A stretch of 64,000 nucleotides of DNA from Sindora glabra (GCA_020226215.1 CM035232.1:49476179-49540178), one strand, 5' to 3'; positions 36,788-49,600 are shown, numbered from the stretch's first letter. Numbers and translations are program-made. Notes: generated by a model not told the origin, from the letters alone.

Positions 36788-38199
36788 ATTTTGTAAGAAC
36801 ACTGATAGCATTTTATGAACTAATTAATTTTTTTTAAAGATTCAACTCACTTTAAGTGAAATAGATATCATTAAAATTTTGTATTGCATTTCTACATTTT
36901 TTCTTAAATAGTTAAATAAAAAAAATAAACAAATGAATGTAAATGTAAAAACAAATAACAAAAGAGAAGGATAATTATAAAAATATATTTTGGCATTTCA
37001 TTTATTTTTATATTAGTACATCAACATATAATTAAAAATGCTATAATTTACGATGAATAAAAAAAGGCTAAGAACATTAGATATAACTTATAAGATGAAG
37101 GTAATGTAGACTAATGGCTTCTAGAATTAATTAACAAAGATAAATTTTGAGATGAAAGATATAGATTGTTATATTTAACATTCACTAGGAAAATTAAAAA
37201 GGTTTTAAAGTTAATAAAAAAATCTTTAAAGGAATTTTAATAGATTCTAGAACCTTTATGGTAGTACTAGAAATATTGAATATAATGATTTGTATCTTCC
37301 AAATTAGAAGCCTTTTTCTTATGGAGGGTGTAAATTGATAGCTTTTGAAATTCTTGAATAGAAATGGCTCATAAGATGAAGGTCATAAATGAGTTTCAAA
37401 CTAATGATAAATTATAGTGAGAAAAAATAGCATCATTACTCATGCATCTATAATCCTGTTAATGTTCACTATAATATATCTTCTAATTACATCTTATTTG
37501 GGCATTTTCTTGATATCTTTTGCTAAGTTGCAAAATAATGACAAATTATAGTAAAAAGAAACAAAATCATAATTTATGTATCTATAAACCTATTAACATA
37601 TGAATGGACATGTTACCTCTTCTTATTATAATTTATATTTAGATTGCAACATATCTTTTTATTTTCTCAAAATCTAAATATGCAAGGAAAGCAATATTTA
37701 TAAGTGGCAAGCAAACCTTAAACATTAGTTATTAATATAAAATTAACCTTTTAATTTTAATTATATCTCAACAAAGTGGCAATTCTTATACCTTAAGAAG
37801 TCAACTAAGTATTTCACCGATATGTAAACTTTTGACAAAAACTATTATGACAATTAAAATGGGCTTAGATGACAATCATTTTTAAAAACTATCATGTTAG
37901 GTTTTGACAATTTCCTATAACCTCTTTAGGCTTTCACGTTTTCCTTATAAATTTATAATTACCATTATTTTAGATATTGGTTAAGTATAAAATTAATATT
38001 TTTTAAGTTTTTCATTTCCTCAAAAAAAGGCCTTTAAAATATCTTTAGGCATTTGTTATGTAAATAATCAATACTATGATCATTTACAATTGATGTTTTA
38101 GGTTTAATTTGTAAATAGAAAGTTAAATTTCTTTCTTTTTCTACTTTTTGGTAATCTTTTTAATGTGAATGTCGACTATACAATTTCAACATATAATTG

Positions 38200-39600
38200 T
38201 CATTTAAAAATTCATTATGAAAGTATAAACATATTAATAAAGAGAAACAATTCTGTAAATTTGTATTATGATTTTATTTCTTTACAAATCATTACATATA
38301 TATATATAATCTATAAAATAACTTATACAAAAATTACAATAAATTATTAATAAACAAACACTATATGTTTACATCAATAAACAAAAACGATAGAAAAATT
38401 ACTATGTATAAAATCATTATCCTCGATTCAAACTCTAATTTGTTGCTCAAACTCAATCTTCCTTATTTTGCATAAGGTATATAATTTTAACTATATAATT
38501 ATATATCTTATATACAATAAGAAAAATTAATGAATTGGGCTTTCTTGTGATATATTATTGTGGAAAGAATCTCTACTCATGGTAGAGGTGAAGGAAGGAT
38601 CCTATCTCATAATATCAAAATGAAAGTCTCTCAAGAAGATTCATATCATTTCTAAATGTGTCAAATGGAATAAAAGAAAAACTATCTTTAAATTTGATCC
38701 AATTCTAGAATTAGATAATAAAGACAAATACATTATTGAGATGTTTAATATGAAAAGTACAAATGAACTTTTGTAGGTAATATGCATAATATTAGACACT
38801 GGTTATGAACCCAAAATTGATGTCTAAAAAATACATTTGATGTTGAGTTTGTCCAAAATTGATATGCAAAAATTTTACATTTCTTAAGGAGATTTTTGAA
38901 ATATCTTTTAAATGATGATTATGTAAACAATCAACATTTTAAATTTTTGCTATTTCATAAAGCATCATAAATGCCATAAATGTAGACGTTGATTAATTTT
39001 AAAATGGATATGATAAAGTTTGATCTTCTTTCCAAAGATGTTTAGACTATCTTTAATCATTAGTTTTGTTAACAACTAACATTATATAAATTTGAAGCTT
39101 TTTTATATAGTTGCACAATTTGCAACCAAATGGAGAATTTAATTGAAAATTGTAACCAATTTAATTGTCATTTAATATTTTATTTCAAAAGAACAATCAA
39201 ATGAAAAGATTAGATAATTCTAAAAATTTAATTGTTATTGACCAATTTATTATAAAAATATACAATCAAATGAGAAAAAAGGCAAATGATTTTTCAAATG
39301 TATTCTAACATTTTATTTCTTTCAAAATCATTACATTTAATTGTATTCCATAAAATAACTTACACATATAAAAATTACACTAGATCATCAATATAATACT
39401 ATAAATTTATACTATATTTTATTTCTTTACAAATCACTATAAATTAACATATGCAAAAACTATACTAAATCATCAATGCAAAGAAAATGAATGTTTGCAT
39501 CAATACATAAAAATTATAGCAAAACCACTATGTATCAAAATCATCATCCTTGAGGAAAATTCTCATTTGTTACTTAATTTTCTTCATTTTAATCACAATA
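38200..39600. repeat. Diverged internal duplication in CACTA copy C
   Basis: The stretch from about 38260 to 38470 (TTTATTTCTTTACAAATCA, then AAACACTATATG-like and TCATTATCCTCGA) recurs at about 39290-39570 (TTTATTTCTTT, ACCACTATGTAT, TCATCATCCTTGAG). Copies are clearly diverged. A related segment is at about 20200-20400 in element 1. Confidence 0.6.
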
Positions 39601-40329
39601 GTATGCATAGAAGAACTAAAGTTAATTTAGTTCTTTTATAACAAACTCTGGCCATCAAAGAAGATGATTGCAGGAGAGATATCACCAATATTTTATGAAA
39701 GTGAGATATCAGAAGTGTCTCATATAGAAGATTTCTCAAAATATTAAAAAGTGGTAATGAACAATAAAAGCATCACATCCTAGACTCTAATATCTTTTGC
39801 TCAAAATATTTGAAAGTAGAAACATAAGAGTCTTGGATGGGGTGCTTTCACTATATTTGAAGCATTTCTATTCATTAACACAAAAACCTACAAAAAGAAG
39901 TGTGAGCAATATTTATAATAAGTACGAAAAGTAAAGGGAATTAATTATTAATGCAATATTAACATCTTTTGTTTTACTCTTTTAAAAGTAAACCATGATG
40001 GTCATAACTTTTAACATAAATTAAGTTCAAAACCGACCTATTCACTTTTCATATTTTCTAATAGGACACTCTAAATGTCTTTTCGGACAATAGTTTAAAA
40101 AACATTGACATCTTAGGTTTTATATAAAGCTATAGACATCCATTATTGTTAAAACTGATGCAATGAATTTTTAAATTATTTCAAAAATACTACTACATTG
40201 ACATAGACATCAATAATAATTGATGTTGGTTATCTTAAATTTTATATAATTTTAAAAATATTATTGCATCAAAATAGACATTAATGATAGTGGTAACTGA
40301 CATTTATCTATTAATGTTATAGTAGTGAA

Positions 40330-40900
40330 TGTTCAAAAACTTTATATCAAAGCTCTAACAATAGGATTTGTTATTAATAATTACTGCATATTTCTACTAT
40401 TGTTGTTAGTTGTAATCTATTTCTGTATTTATCAATTAGCTATTTCTGATGTATTTTCTTATAAAAAAAGTTGTAAAAAGATGTCACTTATTTACTAAAA
40501 ATTGACATATTTTAAAATAAGATGTCAGTTTTAGTAAATAACTATCATTAAATATCACATTACCACATTAGTTATTCAATAAATAAGTAACTTCCTAAAA
40601 TAGTTAATAGGATAATGTCATTGTCATGTAGACGTCAGTTTTGTAGCTAGTAACTAATGTCTAAACTAATATGATATCATCTTAAAAACTTCTACCCGTT
40701 AATGTGAGTTGAAAATAAAATAAGGAAAGCACTATCTTCAATTGCAAATTTCATCACTCAATTCTTTTAATTTTAAAATGATTTTCTATTTAATGAGATA
40801 TTCTCACCTTTTAACCTTAAGATAATTCTCTTTGATTTTGTATTTATGCTCACCTTAAGTTGAATAAGTCATAAAATTTGGATTATCATTGCTTAATTTA
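40330..40900 (-). mobile_element. Inverted CACTA left-arm fragment
   Basis: The complement of 40400-40440 matches 23940-24030 (CAATTGACAATAGTAGAAAT type sequence), and the complement of 40700-40840 matches 23560-23640. It is therefore part of a CACTA left arm in inverted orientation, directly against the right end of copy C. Confidence 0.55.
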
Positions 40901-41479
40901 TGTTTTATTTTTACTAAGCTAAAATCAGCTAGAATATGCTTATAAAATTCTTGACAATGGAGTGGTAATTTGAGGATAAAATGCGATTATCTTGGTAAAA
41001 CTTTTGAAAGAAGTTCCTTAGGTCTTTGCTCCAAAAATTATCTTGTATTTAGAGAATACTTTGGGCATTTAGTTGTTTTTTTATGTATTTAATGGTTATT
41101 TTTATAAGTTTAGGTTCAATAGTTATAACAACTTTTGAAGAACTTCCAGCTCTTATCATTTAGGATTTATTTTTTACTTTAGCTTGAAAGATTTTTTATT
41201 AGTTAAGAATTAATTCCTTTGCATCTTCCTCTTTGGCTATATTTATTAAAAATTTCTTTGTCAATTTGAGGGGTTTCGAAGTTGTGAGGCAAATGCTTGG
41301 AAGGTTTTAATTGAAAAGTCAAAATCATCAACCTCTTTGAATTTAGGGTTTGATTTAGGTTTTGATGAAAAAGAGGTTACTACCTGTTTCTTTTTTTTTT
41401 TTTTTTGAAATTTGGTTTTATATTCTGAGAACTTAAGTCAAAGAGAAGGCTGTCTTCTTTTATCTTATGAGATGGCATG

Positions 41480-41930
41480 GTTATCTTTCCTAGAGAAATT
41501 CTCTTGTAAGAAAATCTAGTAAAGAATTTGAACAACTTTTGATACACTCAATTTCAAAATTAAAAAATACTTAAGATTACTTGCCATTTTGCAAAAATTT
41601 GTTTTGATGTAATATTTGGAATATCTTTTTATAAAGCATTCTTTGCAGATTTACAATCAACATGAATTTTGAATTTTTAATTTAATAAATCAATTTAAAA
41701 TTTTTGTATAGATAGAATAATTGCCAATATTTCCTTTTTTGGAGTTGAATAATTTCATTATACATCATTCCAATGTTTTGAAGTTAATGTAACTGCTTAT
41801 TCTTTTTCATTTTTAATTTGTTTAAGAATACAACCATATGCTACATCTGATGCATTAGTTTCAACAATTTTTGATGCAGTTGGATCTATAATATCTTGAC
41901 ATAAAAGACTCTTGACTTAAGACTTAATTT
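41480..41930 (-). pseudogene. Pararetrovirus RNase H (broken)
   Basis: Conserved RNase H words are readable across frames. ETNASDVAYGCILKQ lies near 41825-41870 (the family has ETDASDIGYG). Sequence resembling NYSTPKKEILAI follows near 41730-41760, and KTNFCKMAS-like sequence, corresponding to the conserved KQIFARWQ block, near 41590. The first catalytic Asp has become Asn, and stops interrupt the frame. It directly follows RT in the same orientation. Confidence 0.8.
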
Positions 41931-42149
41931 TTCTAATAATATTTATATGAACATTTGTCCAAAGAGAAAGACTATTCCTTAGATGATCATAAAGAGACTT
42001 TATCAAATTGGACATTTAAGGGAAGAAGCTAGAGGTAAAATTTAAATATTCTAAAAAATTTTATAATTGAATTTTATCAATAATTTGATCAAGAAACTTA
42101 TTAGCAAATTAAATTACTTTTTTAATTGGATAATAGTTCCTTATAATAT

Positions 42150-42728
42150 ATAATGGCCAAGAAATATCACTTTAGTTTGGAATAAAGAGATTTTTGTTTT
42201 TAAAATAGTTAAATGATTCTTTTAGGTGATCTTAAGGAAAACATTTAGATGTTTAAAATATAAATTTATATTTTTAGAAAATACTAAAATATCATTAATG
42301 TAGAAAATGATAAATTTTGTAAAAAAGTTATAAATATCATTCATAATTCTTTGAAATTTTGAGATACATTATTTAGACCAAAAGGTAACATGTTCCATTT
42401 AAATTGTTCAAATGGGATTGTAAATGCTATTTTATACCTATCATTAGGTTTTATTTGGATTTGCTAAAAATTAGATTTCATATCAAATTTTGAAAAAAAT
42501 ATTTGTAAAGTGTAACCGATTTAAAAGATCCTTTTTATTTAGGATTGGATATCTTATCCATTGGAGAGCTTTATTAAAAGGTTTGTAATTGATTACAAGC
42601 CTTCGAATGCCTTGTTTAATTTTGGCATTCTTATTGATGTAAAATGCAAAGCATGACCATAAACTTTTGCTTTTCCTAATGATTACTTCTACAATGAGAT
42701 CATTGATTTCTTTGTAGCAATGTCCCAA
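42150..42728 (-). pseudogene. Pararetrovirus reverse transcriptase (broken)
   Basis: The open part (42483-42728) reads RRLVINYKPFNKALQWIRYP followed by NKKDLLNRL, a signature of Caulimoviridae RT. Further down, after frame changes, the active-site region reads FYINDILVF near 42285-42310 where the family has YIDD. The codon at 42294-42296 is AAT (Asn), so one catalytic Asp is lost. The enzyme would have copied the viral RNA in the cytoplasm. Confidence 0.88.
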
Positions 42729-43239
42729 AAGCTCTTAATTTATTTGGACTAGCCTAATTTTAATAGGGATTTCCTTTTCTAGAAAAATTCTTTTTATATG
42801 GTAAATCTACCATATGCTATTTTCTTTTCCAAAAGCCATTTAGAAGGTTAAAGTAAATTCGTTGAACTATCCTATTTTTTAAGGATTTGATTTTTGCTGA
42901 GACAATTAGAGTAGCTAACTACTATTCTATCTTCTTAAAGGAGATTTCTTCAAAAAGATAACTAATTTGGTTTTCTTTACATTCAACTAAATTAAGTTCC
43001 TTGAAAATCGATTCCCTTATAAATTGGAAGATTGTCTTTTTTCCTATAATATTTATTGATATTCCTTTTTCTAATACTTTATATGGTGTTAATGCATATA
43101 TTAAAGATGTTCTAAGGATAACTCTATTGGATAAATTTTTTTACCAATAAAAAAGATTGCTTGATTTTGTATAAGAAGTTGGCTATTTCTACATCTAGAA
43201 GTTTATAACTAATTTGAAGGAGAGAACCATTGGCAGACC

Positions 43240-43345
43240 TAAGGCATTCTTTAGTTTTCTTGAAGAATTTAGTGGGCATTAATCTTTCTTGTATACAATT
43301 TAAATCTGTACCTATATCAAAAAGAATTATAGTTTCTATTTCCTA
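43240..43345 (-). pseudogene. Pararetrovirus aspartic protease (broken)
   Basis: The minus strand reads ILFDIGTDLNCIQERLMPTKFF around 43258-43335 in two adjoining short runs. The FDIGTDLN core matches the D-T-G active site of Caulimoviridae proteases, with Asp retained at 43316-43318 and Ile in place of Thr or Ser. It lies between the capsid and RT regions, as expected. Confidence 0.7.
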
Positions 43346-43919
43346 ATCATCCTTAACTGATTTGATAGGAATATAATATTTTTAGATAGATGTCTTCAAA
43401 ATGAATCCTAAAAAGTTATCCTTATTTTTTTTCTTTTTCAAACTCTTTTTTAGCAAAATCATCTCAAAGGTTAGAGTGAACTAAATTATGAAATTCTTGT
43501 TATTTCCTAATTTTTCTTAATTTCCATCTTGAGGAGATTTATTTTAAATTGTAAATCTTGTAAGGTTACAAGTTTACAATTCTTTAATTTAAATATATCC
43601 AAAATATCCTTGAAGTTATACCCACTTACTAATGAGATTTGCAAAATAATGAAGGTTTATCTAAGGTTTATTTGAATTTCTAGAGATAATCTTTCTTTTG
43701 TTCATTAATAAGTAGGTTACTAATAACATCTAAAAAAAGATCTTATTCTTTAGTAGGAGCGTTTATTTCCTTTTTTGATGAAGATTCCTCTATTTCTCGA
43801 GAAGTCTCATTACCATTTAAGAGTTGTATTGCTTCTTGAACTTGATTAACTTCTACTAAAAATTCTTCTAAATTAGATAATTCCTTAACAAGCAAGTTGC
43901 TTATTTGATTAGAATATCT

Positions 43920-45527
43920 TTATTAAGTTCAAGATATCTAATTTTCCTATTTAGCTTATAGTATTTGGCTATATCACCTAGATTGTTGCACTTAAAAACA
44001 AATTGGTCAGATGCTTTAATTTTGTAGGGGATATACCTAGGCTTTCTTCTTTCTTTGTAATATTACTTCCTTTGGGGTTTTGGATGAGTTAATTGCCTAA
44101 ACTTAACCTTTTATTTAGCTCTATGCTTATGCTTTGGCTTAAAGGCTTTTAGGCATTTGAACCCAAATTATTGGCAGAAAGTTCTTAATTCTTTATGATT
44201 TTTTTTTTGGTTAGTTGCCTTTAGATTTTGTCATCTTAACAAATTTTGAGGGCAACCTTTTAATTATAACTTACTGATTGTTCATAAGTAAGCTATCCAT
44301 AAAGGATTTAACCACTAAATTGGTTTCTAATTTTTTCCCTTAACCTTATCTTCTAAAGATCTAGGAAGACTTGTAAGGAATTTTTTCTTCTAAAAAGGTT
44401 AGTTATCATTAGACTTAGAGTAGATTACCATCTAAGTTCTGGGGTAGTATAACTTTTACGGTACTCTTCGGTTATCTTCCCTATTGATAGTTCCTATTTT
44501 TGGTCCTTGACAATCTTCTGAAGATATTTCAGAAGCGTTATCTAAGGTATGAATTTTGGTAGTAACAAAATTCGTAAAAATTAGGGAATACTCATCTATT
44601 TCTAGGATGACTATATTTCCTAGTTTCCTATCTGGATCTCAAATCATTTACTCTACTCTAACTATTTCTAACTTTTAGCGTAGACTTATTTGTTTCTGTT
44701 TGGGAATTTGATAAAGTTTGAATAAAAGTTAATCTATCCTTTTGCTATCATAGAAGATTCTTCTCCTAAACTAGTAAAGGCTTCTGTTAAAAGTTATTGT
44801 CCAAAGGTTAGGAGGTATTAATTAGTATAGTTATTTTGTCCCATTAAAGACTATATGTCTTTTGATGACACTCTTTCATTCCTTAACTTTGAAAAGTGTT
44901 GTTATAAAAGGTCTTTTAGGGTTAATAAACTTTATTTGAAGAAATTTCTTATGAGATAGTTCTAATATGAATTTTTCTTCTTTGGTAGTAACCCATTCTT
45001 GCCTAGTTCTTTGTCTTGCACTATTAGTTTTACTAAAAAGATAGTCTATTTAGTTGGCTTTAGCATATAAGTCAAACCATTCAAAGAAAGGAAAAAAAAT
45101 TTCGTACTTATCCATAAAATTGTAATAAACATTTTGAATATTTAATCTAATTTTTCCTTTAAAATTATTAAAAAACCAAGTTCTCTAAGAAGTGAGTTTT
45201 TTTTAATAGAACTTCTTTCTTAAAGAATTTTTGTTGATTTGGAAAACCTTTTTAAAAACATTTAGGTGATAAATCATTTAGGTTCCAAATCATCATTTTT
45301 GCATTTAGGAGCAAGTTCAGAGAATTGATATATCCAATAGAAGTTGTATCATATTCTTCATTTTCCCCTTTTCCTTTATGAATGAATTGATCATACAATA
45401 CTTTAAGTACTCTAAAAGAGTCATATAACCCGATGATGTTAACATTTATTATTAATATAGAAGTAAAGATTATGGAAAAGGAATTTCTAGGTTTTTTTAA
45501 AGCCTTTCTGGAATAATTTTGTTTCAA
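43920..45527 (-). pseudogene. Pararetrovirus capsid region (broken)
   Basis: This region lies between movement protein and protease. Near 43980-44020 the minus strand reads FKCNNLGDIAKYYK, which resembles a capsid CCHC zinc knuckle with the His and last Cys lost. A 91-residue open stretch (45252-45527) gives no motif I recognise. Capsid assignment is by position plus the decayed knuckle. Confidence 0.5.
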
Positions 45528-45751
45528 GAATAGGACTTTTTAAGTTTGGCATAACTCCAATTTTCTAGATTGGTTTTGAGGAAGGTTCTATAATCTTAGG
45601 TGTATCTTTCTTAAAACAACTTTTATTAAAGAACATTTCTACTCTACCCATTATTTATATTTAGAAAGCAAGGAAGAAATTAAGGGAGCCTTAATTTTTG
45701 TTTGGGCATTATATTTTCAAATCCTTAATTTTTTGGCCAATTTAAGGTATC

Positions 45752-46325
45752 TCAAAGGATTACTGTCGAAACTAATAGATTTGCTTTAGTTACATTTGTT
45801 AACCAAAAGGCAATATATCCTTTTTCACTAGGTGTATAAGCAACCCTAGAAGCAATAGAATGGTGTAATTTGTAGTGGATTCTATAGATTATCCTTGCTA
45901 GTATAGATCTTTCTTTCATATCATAGCCATGAAGCTTATCATTGAGAAGGATAGCATCTACAAAATTTTGTTCTTTCAAGAAAATTTTGATATTTAGAGT
46001 AGATTGGTCCTCTAAAGAGACTAGTTTCTACAACTCATATGTTTGATTCATGAAACTAGTTATATTGGCCATCTCTTAAACATGAAAGGATTATATTATT
46101 CAATCCAATTTTATGCATTAAGATTGTAGCTATTAGCACACATCCCATGTGCATGTAGTTATATTTGGCTTGGTAAGCTTTGATAGATTTGGAAAAAAGA
46201 AGAATAAAATTTTCATACTTCACATCTATTCCTATTGATTTTTCAATTGTCTTAATTACATAGTCAGTCTTATTGAAGAAATTAGTTAAAGGTTTATAAA
46301 GCTCTCTTTCTAGAATTTCTAGCAT
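45752..46325 (-). pseudogene. Pararetrovirus movement protein (broken)
   Basis: Two adjacent minus-strand runs (46056-46325 and 45752-45979) resemble the 30K-superfamily movement protein of Caulimoviridae. Landmarks are YNYMHMGCVLI, IGLNNIILSCLRDGQYN, FVDAILLNDKLHGYDM, SILARIIYRIHYKLHH and VAYTPSEKGYIAFW. In a live virus this protein modifies plasmodesmata. Stops between and within the runs make it non-functional. Confidence 0.78.
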
Positions 46326-46668
46326 TTGCTAGTTGTCAAACTTTTAAGTTGAATCTTCAAAGTTGATTTCTTCTTTAAAAATAAAGATTGATTTTAAATT
46401 TGAAGAATGTTTAAATTTAATTTGAGAAGAAAAGTTGAACCCATTAAATCACCATTCTTAACTCAAACTATGCTTGTTATTGCACCTGGTGCAAACATTA
46501 GGGGCCATTGCACCACATGCTAAAGCATGGGTGTTTTGTATCCATTGAGCAAATATGGGTTGTAATTATATAGTAGTATTTGAAAACATATCTTAAGGTC
46601 AAAACTTTAAAAAGAAAGACAAGTAGAGAATGGTTCAAACAAAGACATAAAAATATAAATAAATCTCT

Positions 46669-46680
46669 CATCTAATACCA
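46669..46680 (-). other. Candidate tRNA-Met primer site of the pararetrovirus
   Basis: The minus strand reads TGGTATTAGATG, compared with the Caulimoviridae primer site TGGTATCAGAGC (9 of 12). It is upstream of the movement protein, the expected place. A rival site at about 46991-47002 reads TAGTATCAAAGC, with two G-to-A differences. I cannot decide between them. Confidence 0.4.
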
Positions 46681-46700
46681 AAGCCTTCTGGTTCCATAAA

Positions 46701-47829
46701 TATTAAAATATAAATTTACTATATTTGCCATATAAATTAGATATCAAAGTTTCAATATGAAATGTTCATTCTAGATCATCTATCCCTGTCTTATGCTTTA
46801 CATGAGAATACAGGTCATAAAAAGTAGCTTTAAACTTAACTTTAGATACGAGACTTATACTTCTTTACAAACTTATGTTATACAGTATGCTATTGATTTT
46901 CCAAAATAATATTTATATTCAAATGTTAACATATAATTCACAAAGGCAAATATAATTCATTTATACTTTTATCCTTACTTTCCCCTAAGCTTTGATACTA
47001 GAATCAAGGAAAGGCCCCATAGGGTTTAAGGTTTAGGTGTAGGTGTTTGTGTGTGTGTATAGAAAAAGAAGGAAGCAATAGAATAGCAAGAACTTTTGGT
47101 GCTAGTATATGGAACTCTAGATCAATATTTGTATGTTATTATAGAAATATGATAACATGCTGGTCATATTACACAAAACATGTTAGTTTAGAAGCCAACG
47201 TATATTTGAGTGACATTATATATCATAACACTCCATGTCAATTGAAAAATTGAAGTGGAATAGATTCTTTAAAATAATTTAACTTTTTTTACATAATACG
47301 TTGGTTTTTAGTGATAAACCAACCTAGAAAATTGTTATAGTTGATTAAAAAAAAATTTTATATGACACATCATTTTTTTCCACATAAACCAACTTCGAAA
47401 AAGTTTAGGACATTGGCCATCACACTTTAGATGTTAACATTATTACTAGGAGAAAAAGCATGTAAAATAAAAAGATATTTGGTAAAGACATTTATTTTGT
47501 ATAAAAAAATAAGTTTTGAAGTAAAATGAGTCAAGAAACATGTTTAAACAAAAAAGTGGTATTGTGATTGCAAAATAATCCTTTTAGCCATTAAATATGT
47601 CCTACTTATTAATATCAATGTTTTCTTAATGAAAATTTTAAAATGGATTTAGCATAAGATTTTTGTGAATTTGAGGGGATGTGTATATTTTGAAATTGAA
47701 GAGGAGATCTTTGTAACTCTAATTAAATTTAGAAAAGATCTATATATTTAGTTCAAAATTTTATCAAAATTCTTTTATAAAATTATACTTTACTCGCACA
47801 AAATTTTAAAAATTTTGGGTTAAAAACCC
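46701..47829. other. Non-coding; CACTA-like subterminal motifs
   Basis: No gene seen. Between about 47155 and 47450 are inverted short motifs such as CGTTGGTTTTTAGTGATAAACCAAC and ACATGTTAGTTT, of the same style as the CACTA subterminal repeats at 18.9-19.1 kb. They may mark another CACTA fragment next to the viral insertion. Confidence 0.4.
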
Positions 47830-49111
47830 CTAAATCCTAATAAAGTTAAGCCCCCGCCTGCAATGATTAATAAGTTAAATATTAATTAGGTAAGAAAGGG
47901 AGAATAAGCGACATGTGTTACCAGATGACCCCAAAAAAAAAAATCAGTTAGAATTATTCACGTGGGTGACATTTTCAGCCAATCAATGTAGAAAATCAGC
48001 GCGGGCTTTGCTTGATTCCCTCCTCGTGGAAATGAAGGGAAAAAAAAACTGTTTTCTTCCTGTTTTTATTTTCCTAATTTGAGATTTTCTTCGTAACTTC
48101 CTTTTTCTTATTTGGTTGTATACTTTAACAAAAATTGAACTGTCGGATCTTGATTGAAAGGACGGCAACACTCTGGCTTAATTAGTGGAGAAGAAAAATT
48201 GGTACGTACATCGGCGACATGTGAAAACGCATTCAAATGTTTTCTATTTTTCTATATTTATATTATCTAATTACACAAAAATTTCTTATATACTCTTGCT
48301 ATAATATATGGCTTTACTTCACCAATAAAAAGTTAATTCTCATGCTTTTTGATATTTGGAAAAATTAAAGATTAAATTTTGAATGGATATGAATTTCACA
48401 AAACCTACAAATGCACAATATATTTTCTAATTAACGTGTTATAAGTTGAAACATAAAAAAAAAAAAATCCGCCCAATTAGAAAGAGAGAAGTTCATTTCG
48501 ATTCTTTGAAACATTAATTGAAATATCGTATCTTTTTAGTGGGAAAATTTTCTAATTTGATCATAGCATTAAAATCTCAATGCTATTTTTTATTTTATTT
48601 TAACAAATTCATGATTTTGACATTATGATTTAATTGTTATAAAAAAAAAGAAAGTAATTTTTTTGGTTTGTAAAAAAATAGAAAATAGTGTCAAAAGCTT
48701 CAATATTATAATAGGGCTTTGTTTATTTTGTCAAAAAATATTTTTAGTAAAAAATATTATTTATATATATATTGATAAAATATTGACATATTATTTATAT
48801 CTCTTATGATAGAAAAATGAAATCTAGAATCATATTAGTTGAGGAAAGTAAATTTCTCTTTAAAATAAAAATATGTCATTTTTCTCAAACTTATCATATT
48901 GAATATAGCAAACAAATAAAATATTTTTATTATTTTAATATTTTATAATTTTATTCTTGTATGAAATACTTTCCATGGAAATAATGGAGACTAGGATTAT
49001 TTTTTTTTCTAATTGGTGAAAATCGAAAAAATGACTGTGAGATCTTACTTATTTTAAAGAAGGATATGAGATATATTGAGAGTAAACATAGAAAATAGAC
49101 TATATATATCT
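47830..49111. other. Intergenic; no gene seen, one G-box-like site
   Basis: A slightly GC-richer stretch at 47850-48220 holds CACGTG near 47960 within TTCACGTGGGTGAC, a G-box-type core for bZIP or bHLH factors. No gene follows within reach. The 62-residue ORF at 47983-48171 has no recognisable domain. The rest is AT-rich. Confidence 0.4.
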
Positions 49112-49600
49112 TTAGTCCCTTGAAATATTATTTGGGTGATTTTAATTTTCTAATTTAAAATAATTTATTTTCACCCCTTTAAATGTTAAATTGTCATAAT
49201 TTTAGTTCTTTTATTTGATTTTTATTAATTCTATAACTTTACAAGACCATTTTCACTTAATACTTTCTTCCATATTAATCTAAAATAATTTCTATGTAAA
49301 CATAAAAGGAAATTTGTATTCAAATTTTAAAAATTTTGAACAAATTAATGATTTATATATGAAAATTTTAATTATTTTGAGATTTAATCATATATAAAAA
49401 TATAAAAATTAAAAAATATGAATTATTTGAAAATAATATAATGAGTGCTTAAAGATCAAATAGAACTTGATATAAATTGATAAAAACTAACGGAAATTAC
49501 TAAAAATTAAATATAAGACAAAGATTATACTAATTTAATATTTAGAAAAAATATTTTAAATTATGTGAATCAAAATTATAAAATTTATATTTTAAAAATA
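49112..49600. mobile_element. MITE-like inverted repeat
   Basis: The left arm (about 49112-49250, with CTTTAGTCCCTTGAAATATT and TAAATGTTAAATTGTCATAA) is similar to the complement of the right arm (about 49460-49590, with AAATATTAAATTAGTATAAT in complement). The arms have diverged, and exact ends and target duplication are not clear. Confidence 0.42.

Larger units (their letters stand above)
31931..40327. mobile_element. CACTA copy C, internal-deletion derivative
   Basis: The left end CACTACCATAGGATAA at 31931 and the right end TTATAGTAGTG at 40317-40327 (complement CACTACTATAA) form imperfect terminal inverted repeats. The left part (32380-32980) aligns with copy A's left arm (23041-23680), and the right part (36816-40327) aligns with the right arm of element 1 (19233-21082). 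No transposase lies between them. This fits a non-autonomous deletion derivative of about 5 kb, later enlarged by the LTR at 33366-36787. Pairing of the two ends is inferred. Confidence 0.6.
41480..46700 (-). mobile_element. Endogenous pararetrovirus (Caulimoviridae, petuvirus/florendovirus-like), decayed
   Basis: On the minus strand the order is primer site candidates, movement protein, capsid region, aspartic protease, RT, RNase H. That is the gene order of petuvirus and florendovirus-type plant pararetroviruses. No integrase or LTR is seen, as expected for this family. Every domain contains stops or frameshifts, and the RT active site is altered. It is a fossil with no ability to produce virus. 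The ends are approximate: RNase H similarity stops near 41480, and the primer-like sites lie at 46669-47002. Confidence 0.85.

Noticed and set aside
36440..36790. Boundary near 36460-36480 (GTGTGTGTG) considered as the end of the solo LTR
   Set aside because: The TGTAATACCC terminus and the near-matching pentamer flanks at 36787 are better supported.
47983..48171. 62-residue basic ORF near the G-box-like site
   Set aside because: No family match by eye and no supporting gene structure. It is too short to call.
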